Shown: piece by piece, positions 10,355 through 23,100 of the stretch | How positions within the stretch are numbered: the stretch's first letter is position 1 | Layout of the letters: each line of letters starts with the position of its first letter | Source of the DNA: Oikopleura dioica | Lineage: Eukaryota > Chordata > Appendicularia > Copelata > Oikopleuridae | Reading direction: 5' to 3' | Assembly: GCA_907165135.1 (NCBI GenBank) | Contig: OU015567.1 | Location: 11,537,001-11,601,000, forward strand | Length of the DNA: 64,000 bases | Notes under the pieces: generated by a model | What the model was told of the DNA's origin: nothing | Database searches by the model: none | What the model saw: the letters and a program-made list of their open reading frames with translations, nothing else | Position numbers and translations under genes: made by a program

Positions 10355-10936
10355 TCTAGGATAAAAGGAATTCAGAGTTGAATTATCCGGGCCAGTTCAA
10401 ACATTTGTATAAATTTTTAATGCACTAAGAGTGATGAACGCAACTTTCTTTAGGAACAAGTTAATGCAGCATTTTGAAAATTCATGAGAATGGTAATATG
10501 ACGTTATTACTCAGTAATACGTTTTTAATATTAATTTCTAGAAACAAATGTAAAAAGAACAAATTACAGCTATTCACTCTAAATTTGCGTCTTTCGCCAT
10601 GAGTAGATTGTACAGTCATCTGCGCGATCTGGCGCCCATGGTAGCCCTGCTTGCTCATGCAGTAAATATATTCTTGTTGAAAAAAGAAAGAAACTCATTT
10701 CGTTTGATTGGACTGAGTGGGGGCGCTCGGCCAATCAGAAGCGCGCTTGGTTTTGGCTTCGTCCGAGTGAAGCAGCGCAATTTTCGACGCCCTCTTCCGA
10801 ACACGCGAAAAAGTGAACTTTTGAGACGTTTCTCCCAATTGGCGATAAGCTGTCTGACAGACAAGAGAGAGACTGCTGAGAACCGGAATTAGTAAGAACA
10901 AGGAAAGAAGACGAGGAGGCAAAGAAAAACGCGAAA
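10355..10936. promoter_or_regulatory. Divergent promoter region between PHB2 and PP1
   Basis: This 582-base region separates two outward-facing housekeeping genes. It holds a CCAAT box embedded in a 23-base motif at 10724-10746, a CG-rich patch at 10715-10810, and the PP1 5' leader. No TATA box stands out. The left half (10360-10590) is AT-rich and featureless to me. Confidence 0.6.
10724..10746 (+). promoter_or_regulatory. CCAAT/GCGCGC composite motif, copy 1
   Basis: The core reads CTCGGCCAATCAGAAGCG, followed by CGC. It joins a CCAAT box (NF-Y type) to a GCGCGC block. It matches 21 of 23 bases with 36069-36091. It lies about 190 bases before the PP1 start codon. Confidence 0.5.
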
Positions 10937-12841
<1,905 letters not shown>

Positions 12842-13767
12842 GAAAATTAAAAAAAAACATGCATAAAGAAATTACTCCGCTACACTTCTAAAAATTATTC
12901 TTGATTCAATTTCGTTTTTTACATAATACCTTTCACCCTCTTTTTTAAAAATGGTTTTGTACTACTTGACTAAAAGCGTCCGATATTATTCCAATTGTAC
13001 ACAAAATGTGAAGAAGAAAAACTTCTTTCTCAATTTCATTTTCTCCATGTTTTCCTTTTTCTTCCTTCAACGAATCTCAAAGATTCTCCTTCAGTTTTTT
13101 TTCGAATTGAAAATTTTCCAGATTTCCAATATCTCCAAGCTCTATCTCCCTCTTCTCGAGCCCGTTTATTATCTATCTTCCAAGCAAGTTCTATAAACAA
13201 AGCCTGCACCTAATAAAATATAATTGTCAACTTGATTTCAACTAGAATTTACTTTTCCTTCGCAAAAATAAACTAATAATAAGCACGCTTATTTCTTCAG
13301 CTAATCATCAATTTTACCTGACGTACTGATAAGCGTTCATTTTTATCAAACAAATTGATATTCCTTCAAGTTCGATAAGGAGCCTGTTTGGTGATGAGGA
13401 TGCGTGCTTATCGATATTTAGCAAGATAATTTTAATTAAAAATTTAAGCTCAAGTTTTCTTTGTTTGTTTGTTTCTTTTTACTGCTGACAAGATGAAAGA
13501 GAAGGCACATGGAACCTCTTGAAAATATTTGTCCTTTATTTATCAAAATCTCGATTTTCATTGTTATTCTCCCAGCAAAAGAATCAAGCTAGACTTCTCC
13601 TTCTCCTATTTATACACAAGCACACAGCATGCCTTTTGTCGTTCCAATATTTTCTTTTTGAATATTTCCATCCTTTTTTTATTTCTCCAGCTTTTGATTT
13701 TCGTCTTTTTAAAAAGATATTGATTCGCTTTATATTCAATTACAATCATATTTTTGCTTCAGATGAA
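12842..13767. other. Intergenic region, PP1 to CEP104
   Basis: These 926 AT-rich bases hold the PP1 3' end and the CEP104 upstream region, including a T-rich acceptor TTTTTGCTTCAG ending at 13762. Short open frames (for example around 13520-13860) are low-complexity Phe/Ile/Ser strings and do not look coding. I see nothing else. Confidence 0.5.
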
Positions 13768-16700
13768 ATGAGCTACCAACAAGAGTTTACAATAAAACAC
13801 TGTTCGAGTGAGACTCCAAGCTTTCCATCAAAGAACTTACAAGGTATACCCTTATTTTGAACAAACCCTGTATTCAATTTAAGATTGGAACTCTGGGCAA
13901 GCATGGAAATCGGGCGAATTTCCCGAGACGCCCGTACAGCTCATTTGCCAATTGAAGAAGCGATGCAAAGTTAACAAAATTCAAATGCTAGGCCACCAAT
14001 ACATGATTCCGCAAAAAGTCGTCCTCTTCATCGGCGATTTTACGTCAAAAACGGCAAAGAAGATCTGGCGCAAGATCGGATTCTTTACGTTTTTGGAGAA
14101 CCCGCTTGAGGATCAAAGAGAATTGAAAACGATAAATCTGTCGCAACATGTCGCGATTGGACAGTATATCAAGTTTGAAATTTATGAACCGTACAACAAA
14201 AAGTCGAATTTGTTCAACAAGGTTGCTGTCGATGCTATCAATATTCTAGGGACGGGTTTTTATGATCCCAAAAGTTATCATGTGTATAGAATTTCCAATA
14301 TAAAACCTTTTGAAAGGCGAGGAAATTCGCGATGAAGCAGAAGTGTTAGCAAATCGTTACTTACGAAAAGTCGAGATCGACGACGAAAAGGAAAATATCC
14401 GAGAAGCCGCAGAGCAAAGCAGAATCAAGCTCGATGCAGAAACAGATTTGATAGTGACGAGAATGATGGAAGAAAAGGCAATCGCTGAGCAAAAGGAAGA
14501 TTTCGATATGGCTTCCGCGCTGAAAAACATCATTTCTACTACGCGGGTTGTTGGCGAGCAAATCCATCAATGCGACAAGGGAAAAGATCTGAAGGTCAAG
14601 CAAGAGGAGTACGAAGAAGCGAAAGGGTTCAAGATCAGACGAGACGAGCTTAAACTCAAGCGGGACAGAGAAATCGACGAGGAGCTCTATCAATATGGCT
14701 TCTCAACAGCTTATTTTCTGAAGCGAGTTGGTTCGAGCCAGAGTACTGTCACTCCCCTTGATGAAATTCCTTCGCACAACACGGAAAACGAATACATGAA
14801 GATGAACTCGCACAAGGTAAGCCAAAATAGAAAACACAGTTTTATCATCAAAGAACTCATTAAAAATTCTCTTGCTTGTAAAATACACATTACTTTTAAA
14901 GTCGCGCGAAGAAATCACGCCGGACTCTTCTGAGCGACACAAGCAAGAATCGATAGAATCAGTCGGGCACCAGCTGTCACTGCCGGTGGAGAGCTCATAC
15001 CAAGAGAGCGCCTATTCTGACTTCGACTCTGATAATCATAATCAACCAATTCCGAACCAGCAGCAAATCAATAGCGTAGAGCGAGAGGATAATTATTCTG
15101 ACCCATTTTCGGTTGCGGCTTCGGATGATCGCTCCTTGGCCAATAATCAGAGAACTTTTGAGGAAATTTTAGCTGCGGAACTTGCCAAAGGAGGGGGTTT
15201 TTATTACTTATTTATGGAAAATCCGGAGTTGTGATTTTAAAAAGTCCAAAACAGAGGCCAAAAGAAATGGTCGCCCTCCAACTCCAGACGAAGCGTACGA
15301 TTATGAACTCAAAGAGAAAACCAAGTCGCTGAATAAATTCGACGTGCTCATTTTCGGCGAAGAATTCTGTCTCAAAGCTATTGATAAAGCTTTCCAGCCG
15401 CGGTTAGATGCTGCGACTGATCTACAAAGATTCGTGGAGAACGATCCTGTAAAATTACTTGAGAGTAAAGAAATGACGTAAGGACTCAGGTTTATTCTTG
15501 GTTGAAATCTTTTTAGTGGCGGAAAGAGCGAGCAGAGAGATTTACTGAGGTCTTATCTCTCTTACATTGAAAAGTTCATGGAGGATTTGGTTCAACAAGT
15601 GTACCTTGGAGGCATCGAGGCTGGCAAACGACTGATTGCTACTTTTGCCCAGTATTCTCCCAATGACGTAATTTTTTTCTCTGGAGCCAATTTTTAAACA
15701 AATTTTAGATAAATACGATATTAGAAATGATTCTACCGATTTTACTGAGACGAAGTCAAGAAGAAGTTCATAATTTGAACGGAGCGGCCCCAACACGAGG
15801 AAAGGTCAATTAATTAATCGCTTTCATATTTTTTTGCGGGCTCTATGGATTTCATATTTTGACCTGAAAAAAGTGAAGCAAAAAGAATTCATCGAAGCTA
15901 TTCTTGACATCCATGCAATGCCTCCTTCGAGTAAATCGGCGAACTACATCACCAAATTGTTCCTTCCCCTCTCGACCGACTTCAAGTCTAAGAAGAACAA
16001 TAAACCAGCGCCGCCAAAGTTGTACTACTCTCGTCTCGAAATTCTGATACGAGTGATCAAAGAACAACTTCATTTGATCACTAAACACTGGAGACAAGAA
16101 CGACTTTTCGAGTGAGTACCTTTTAAATAAGATCTCAGCGAGTTTTAAAATAATCTTTTTTTTTTAATAGAGAAGCATTCGCTCGAATTGACGAAGGGAT
16201 CCGCCATCAGAACTCGCAAGTCCGTGGAAAAGCATGCGAGCTTCTTTATCTTTTGTATTCCCAAAACAGCGGACTGGCTCGAAATCTTTTCGAGGAGCAT
16301 GTGAAAGGAGATGGTGTAGAAGTCAAGAATGATCTTCCTCAAAAAATGATCGACACAATTTACGACGAGTTTGACCGTCTCGATGGCAAGCCGACAAAGA
16401 AACAACTTGAAGCAGAGAGAAAGAAAGAAGAAGCAGCAAGAAAACGAGCTGAGCAGGCTGAAATTGAAGAGCTTCAAAGGCAAATTGCTGCAGCTAGACA
16501 GGCGAATAGAGAACAAGAAATGAGAAGTGGTGCACAGTACCAAGCTCCTCCTGCAGAACCAGTTCAGCAAGATGGTATGATAGCATTTGATGTAGTAGAT
16601 CGGAAACCGAGATCGGATTTTATCTATTTTTTTTTTGCTAGTGACGGCGATATTTTGATAAAGTGTTCGCACAAGCCTCTTCAAGAGGCCCTCTTGTTCT

Positions 16701-17302
16701 TGCATTTAAATTTTAAAGTCAACAATTCATATGAACTATATTAACTAGGTTGACAAACGAGGTCTAATAAGTATTTACTAATTAATTAAGTAATTAAGTA
16801 AACTTTATCTAAATATCCATCCTTCAGACCAATTTGACGAAGATGAAGACGATGAAAACTCAAAGCAGTGCATATTCTGCCTGGAGCAAGATGACAAGTT
16901 TATCGAGCAGCAAGACGAAAAGGACGGCATGGATATGCATTATTGGAAAGAATGTCCAATGCTGACAAAATGCAAGGAGTGTAAAATGGTCATCGAGATC
17001 TCGGGCTACAAGTAAGTCCAAATCACGCCCGACTGAATCACGCTTTCATGCTTTTTTAGTGAGCATTTGGTGAAAGAGTGTCCGTCAAAGGCAAACTATC
17101 AAGACAAAAACCTGGATACTGTCAGCAAAAACGGAAAGGTAGAGAATTTAAAACCAAAGTATGAAGAGCTAAAAACGTAATTTAGACAAAATGTCCACTT
17201 TGTTCATCAGCTGTGACGGATACCGAAGAGGGTTGGAGAGAACATCTCATGGCGAAAAAAGGCTGTAAAAATAATGATCGTCGAGTAGGAACGGTTTCGT
17301 AA
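13768..17302 (+). CDS. CEP104: CEP104, centrosomal and ciliary-tip TOG-domain protein
   Basis: CEP104 acts at centriole distal ends and cilium tips, where it binds tubulin, CP110/CEP97 and NEK1; human defects cause Joubert syndrome. The start MSYQQEFTIKH lies just after a TTCAG acceptor. An N-terminal jelly-roll-like domain contains KIQMLGHQYMIPQKVVLFIG and NKVAVDAINILG. A coiled coil follows (14310-14700; EKAIAEQKEDFDMASALK). The TOG-like region spans about 15290-16500. The C-terminal zinc finger region (16850-17302) has CIFCLEQDD, HYWKECPMLTKC, CKMVI, HLVKECPS, CPLCSS and HLMAKKGCK, matching the CEP104 C-terminus. Several introns are about 40-60 bases; those around 14820-14890, 15230 and 16580-16830 are less certain. 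Confidence 0.88.
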
Positions 17303-17736
17303 AAGCGTGTAATTTATGATAAACATTTTCACAATTTGTCGCCTTTGAAACCAAACTTTAAGCGGCGATAAAACGAAAGAACGCAAAGCTGTGAAATGGA
17401 TTTTGGCCCCTGGAAAGCTTCATTCGTCCACAAGTTCACTTCAACACATTTTTATATTCACGAAATTCGCGCTTATTCTCCCTGTATATTCAAAAATGAT
17501 CACCTAACATTAGTTGCGCCTAAAGGAAGCTTAAATTACGAACCTTTTACATTCGACGTTTTTACGCACTTTTCTTCAAGCACCAGTATTCTTTTTTACA
17601 TTCCTTCTTTTCACTCTTTTTTGTGACTAGATAATGACATATTACTGTATATCAAACTTTAGTCTAGATTCTTTTTACTACTGAAAAACATTTTATTTTT
17701 CTACCAAATCATTTTAATTCAAAATTTTCAGAAAAA
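17303..17736. other. Intergenic region, CEP104 to SNX4
   Basis: These 434 bases hold the CEP104 3' end and the SNX4 leader, ending in the acceptor AAAATTTTCAG five bases before the SNX4 ATG. No further gene is visible. Confidence 0.5.
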
Positions 17737-19874
17737 ATGTCCGAATCCGAAGATGACCTTTTTGATTCGGCGCCGATAAGGGAAGATCAACGTACTAGCC
17801 AAATCAGCAGGTGATGATGCCCCCTTAACATTCCTCTGACCCTAATCCTTATCGCTGAGTCATCAGATGAAATTTTGTTTCACAGCGGGTGATTAGGCGT
17901 GCAAAATTTTTACCCCCGCTGTTTTTATGATTCAGAAGCGAGTCAGAACGCGTTTTTACAAGTTTTTTTTAGTTTCAAAATTTCCGTCAACTCGTCAGAG
18001 AGAAGGGTTGAAGAAAAGTCGGGAAGTAAGCGAGATGAAGTTTTTACGACTTATATGGTCGAATCCGTTAGGTAAAGTGTCACCAGTTGATCAATTTTGA
18101 GACGATTCTAGCAATAAAACGTATCGGGTTTGGCGTCGCTACACCAACTTTCTCCAGTTACGACAATATCTCGAAGTGGAGCACCCAAGTTGCATTATTC
18201 CCCCAATGCCGGCTAAGCGAACCGGCGATATTTGGAACCAGCTCACCCAAGGGAGGCTTTTTACAATAGAACGTTCAATTAAAAATTACACGTGATATCG
18301 ACAAATCTATTTTCACGATTTAGCAAAAAATAAGAGCCTTGCCGTGAGACAACTTCGATCCCGAGTTCATAAGCGTGCGACAAATGGCGCTGGAGCGCTT
18401 TTTACATCGTATTAAGGTACATCAATATTCTAAATAATTGAAAAGGCATTTTGTGGTCGGAATAGGCTCAGCCCATCTTAGCTGCTGATCCCATAGTCTA
18501 CGAGTTCCTCACCAATGAGAAAGAGTGGAACGAGAAGGTCGAGGCCACCGATTACCAGAAACGCTCAGGAAAACGCGGAACAGATAGAGAGAAATACTAT
18601 TTTTGAAATAGATAAAGTTTGAACTTTTTCAAAAGGAGCCCTTTTAGCCGATCAAAAGATCGTAAATAAGCAACCTGGGCAAGATTGATGCTCCTCCTCT
18701 TTTGTAAAAAATGATTGATTGATTTGTTCCCGATTGATTAGCGTCCTGGCTAAAGCAGAAAAAGGCGCACTTGAATGTGAAAACTGAGGACTCACGGATA
18801 CAGGAAATGAAAGCCTACGTCGAGGATCTGAGCGAGCATTTGAAAGGCGTACTAAAAACGAGGATCAAGATAAAAGAGCAAATCTTCGCCAGCAAGCATG
18901 TTGCCTCCAGTTTTGCAAGGTAAACATTTAGTCTAAAGAAGAAAGGTGTTTCCAGTCAATACCTTTCAAAAGTTGACACACCGTCCGCAATGGCTAGTGA
19001 TGACGTTTGTTTTCAGAGTTATCGGAGAATTGAGTCAGGTCGAAGTGTCAGTGTCAAGCGAGATTTCAGCACTCAAAGCTGCTTATGTAGAAGCAGCGGG
19101 AGAAATCGAAGCGAATTCACGCGCCTTCGCCCAATATAATAAAAAAGGTACCAACGAGAATTTTTGACGAGTAGACATGCTTAGTTGAATTTTTATTTGC
19201 AGACTACAAGTAGTTATAGAATAAAGAAAATCAACAAAGATATTTTGATTATTTTGTTTTTAGAAAACGAGCTGTCAAACGACTTGACGGAATATTTGAT
19301 GTACTGTGAAGCGATTCAAGACCTAATTACGCGTTACGAAATCGTGCAGTGCCGTCAAGACGGTCACACATCAAAAAAGAGAGCGCTTGAAAAAGAAAAG
19401 TATGAGCTTGAATCAGGTGGCGGGAAGAGTTTCTCTGCGAAGGGACTCAAGAGGGCCATTTTGGGTGGTGGAGAGCATCAAAGACTGCAGAGAATCGCTG
19501 AGTTAGAAGTGAGGATTAAAGATCTCGAGAGCGACGTCAAAAAGCTTCAATCGACAACAGGAATGGTATTGAAAGCTCTCGTAAGATGATAGCTACCGAA
19601 AGAGATCGGTAGCGAGTCGTAAATCTCTCAAGCGATCATTTCCATATCAAAACTCGAAGCCTCCTTTGTGCACTCCACTTCCCAGCAATTAGAGCAATTT
19701 GAGTGGATGAAAAATCACGAAATCGGGCGTATCCTGCGTGACATTTCTCAGCTCGAAACAGAATTTAATCAGGAATCCGCGGAAGCCTGGCGGAGGGTCG
19801 AACACTGCTTCAAAAGCCCGCAACTTCGAAACCCTTCAAACGCTGCCGAAGTTGCTTTAGCATCATCCGAATAA
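17737..19874 (+). CDS. SNX4: Sorting nexin 4
   Basis: SNX4 is a PX-BAR sorting nexin that tubulates endosomes for recycling and supports autophagy. ATG 17737 lies five bases after a TTTCAG acceptor and opens MSESEDDLFDSAP. The PX domain spans about 17970-18450. It has WRRYTNFLQLRQYL, where the Arg-Arg-Tyr binds PI3P, then PPMPAKRTGDIW and MALERFLHRI. After AADPIVYEFLTNEKEW, a BAR-type helical region (about 18740-19874) follows with SYLxEYLMYCEAI-like spacing (TEYLMYCEAIQDLITRYE) and a C-terminal WRRVEHCFKSP. Intron sizes are mixed, 40-150 bases. The match is better to SNX4 than to SNX7/30 because of the PPxPxKR and FLTNEKEW segments. Confidence 0.87.
19592..19613 (+). repeat. Short perfect hairpin in an SNX4 intron
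   Basis: GCTACCGA (19592-19599) and TCGGTAGC (19606-19613) form an 8-bp stem with a 6-base loop, close to the donor of a 50-base intron. It might influence splicing of this very short intron; that is inference. Confidence 0.4.
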
Positions 19875-20121
19875 TTATCATTGAGAAAATTTACCTTTCG
19901 AAAAACACTTTTTAATTTTCTAAATCTGAATGCTTCAATCCGATAGTTTCCTATTGTGCAATACCCCTGTATTTCAATTTCTGCTTTCGTTCCATCCTTC
20001 TGGTAACTAACGGAGTTATTAAGAGAAGATTTGTTAGATACTCTGATGGCTCGCAACTTCAAACAAGTCCAATATTCGTAAACTCAACTTGAACTGAATT
20101 GATAGCAAGGAAGAAAACAAA

Positions 20122-23100
20122 ATGGGGGACGAATCTGTCACTGTTGCGGTGCGCGTCCGCCCGATGAACAAGCGAGAAATTGCGCTCGGAACATCATGTT
20201 GTATAGATATGCAATCGAATCAGACAATTTTGAAGCAGATCGATGGTCATGTCGCGCATAAAAATGATAAGGTACCTTTCTAAAGCGTTTCTATATCTAG
20301 TTTATTTCTAGGTCTTCGCATTTGACTACTCCTTCTGGTCGATGGATCCTAAGCAAGCCCGATTCGCGGATCAGCAAGTTGTCTTCGACAATGTAGGTCA
20401 ACGCGTCCTGAAAAATGCAATGACTGGCTTCAATGCCTGCGTGTTCGCATATGGACAAACTGGGTCAGGCAAATCATACTCAATGATGGGCTGTCCTGGG
20501 CAGGAGGGAATCATTCCAAGGATATCGGCTGAAATGTTCAAATATGTGGAAGAGAAAACTTCGGAAAGTATGAGCTTTCGTCTTGAGGTTAGTTACCTCG
20601 AGATTTACAACGAGAAGGTGCGAGATTTACTGAATCCTGGGAATAAGAAGCCTCTGAAAGTCCGTGAGCATGCTTCAACGGGACCCTATGTTGACGGGCT
20701 TGTAAAAACCGTCGTGCAAGATGCCTCCAAAATCGCTGAATTGATAGAAGAAGGTGGCAAATCAAGAACTATCGCAGCGACTAACATGAACTCGGAGTCC
20801 TCGCGTTCCCACTCTGTCTTCACTGTAAACATCACTCAAGAAGAAAAGGTCGGCGAGCTAGTGGGAGAGAAATGCTCTCGTTTGAGTCTTGTCGATTTGG
20901 CCGGGTCTGAAAGAGCTTCGAAAACTGGCGCAGCGGGCGATCGGCTAAAAGAGGGCTCCAATATCAATAAGTCGCTGAGTACGCTCGGGCTTGTGATATC
21001 AGCTCTGGCAAGTGGAAAAAGCAAGTTTGTCCCGTATCGTGATAGTGTCCTCACCTGGCTGCTCAAAGACTGCCTCGGAGGAAATTCGAAAACTGTGATG
21101 GTTGCGACAATTTCACCGGCCGCGGATAATTATGAAGAGACTCTTTCTACCCTGAGATACGCCGACAGAGCAAAAAAGATTGTCAACAAAGCGGTCATCA
21201 ACGAGGATCCAAATACGAAGATAATAAGAGAGCTCCGCGAAGAAGTAGCAAGACTCAAAGCGCTCATTGGAGGCGGCGGCGGACTATCTCCAGCTACTGA
21301 GATTTCGCCCACAAGCACGAGCAGCAAAGTAGAGAGGAAAGAGCAGCTCGCAGAGTCAGAGAAGCTCCTCTCAGAATTTGAAAAGCCATGGGATGAGCGC
21401 GTTCGAGAAACCGAAAAATTACCAAAACTCGTCAAGAAACTCTTCAATCGATGGGCATTTCTTTGTCGTCTAAGGGAATCAAAATGTCTGGCAAGCAAGC
21501 GTTTCTTGTCAATCTTCATCCTGACCAGGCAATGACCGAAATGTTGGTCTACAATCTTCCTGAAAGCGGTGAAGCTGTGATTGGATCATCTGCCGATTGC
21601 TACATCAGACTTCAAAGCTTCGGAATAGAGGAGCGTCACGCTATTATCACAATCGAAGGCGAGCAGATATCCATGACGCCACAAGATGGAGCAATGTGCT
21701 GCATTAACGGGATGAAAACAAGCGAAAAAACGCCGCTGAGAACTGGCGACCGACTCCTCTGGGGTTCGAATCACTATTTTAAACTGACAGTTCCGTGGGA
21801 AAAGGTTCAAGTGCAGACTCCAGCAAACGAGTCGGTGTGTGACTTTGAGGCCGCCCAGAGAGAAGTGATGATGAACCAACTTCCTGACAGTGCGAGAGAG
21901 ACAATCAAGCAGCTCGAGAATCAGATTCTAGATGACGATGGTGCTACAACTGTCATTACAGGTACATTAGGAGAAAATAAAAATCTGTAGACATTCAACT
22001 GTAGAAAATTCGACAGATCAATACAATTTTGACTCTGTCACCGAGTATCACTACAAGAGACGAGGTAAAAATGACAGAGTAACCGGCCCATTTGAATCCA
22101 TTAGCTAACACTCTATTATCATAACATTAATCACGGAGATCTTAGGGTCTCATACGATCAGACGCTCATCAATTGGTAATAGGTTTTTCTTGGTGAATGA
22201 ATTTATTTTACTGGTGGAGCACAGTTTCACAGACGCATAACTTTTTGAAAATTGGTGAACTTTTCGCAGCTGAAAAGTTTTCTGGCTTTATTAAGAATTA
22301 ACCAAGGTGGAGGTTAATGAATTTTAATCAAGCCATTTTCAGGTATCAACGACAAAGAAAGAAGCCACTACGAGGACGTGATCGGGAAACTTCAGAGCGA
22401 ACTAAGTGTTGCGAAAAAGGAGTCCCCAGCAAAACGTGAACGGCGAATGCGTCGACAAAGGCTAAAAGAAGGCGTGCGTCTACTCAAAGGAGATCTTTCA
22501 AGGGCGCAGCATATGGTGATGGAGGCGAATAGTCTGTGCACCCGGTTGGACAAATCTGTCAAGTTTTCTGTAACCCTGCGAATACCTCCTTCGCGACTCG
22601 GACCAAGTACCGATAATGAGCCGAAACTACTGTGTCAGGAAAGGTTGAATAGTAATGAGAGTTTACTGATTGATGATTAGTTTTCGAATCGACATATTTT
22701 TGTCGTCGAAGTTCCTCTTTTATGTCAACCGTGATAGGCTGCCATCAAACTTCAGCGCCCTGGCCGTGAGGATACTATTTGGACGGTGGAAAAGCTTGAA
22801 GATCGTCTCAATGAAATGCGTGCTGAGATCCTGTCCCTTTCCTCTGAAGAGGATATATCTGATATGTCTTCCGATGTCTCCCTTGCTCGATCTCCGATGA
22901 GCCCAGACGCTCCATCTCGAGCTGATCTTTTTGCTGATGATCAGCAACAAAGTCTAGTCGGCGTTGCTTCCTTCTACCTGGAATCACTATTTTATGATTT
23001 GAATCAACCCTTTGAGTACACGTCACCAATTGTCTCACCCAATGGTACTTCGGCTGGAAAGCTTTCTGTGAGGATAGAAAGGATAGCTGGAAGAATACTA

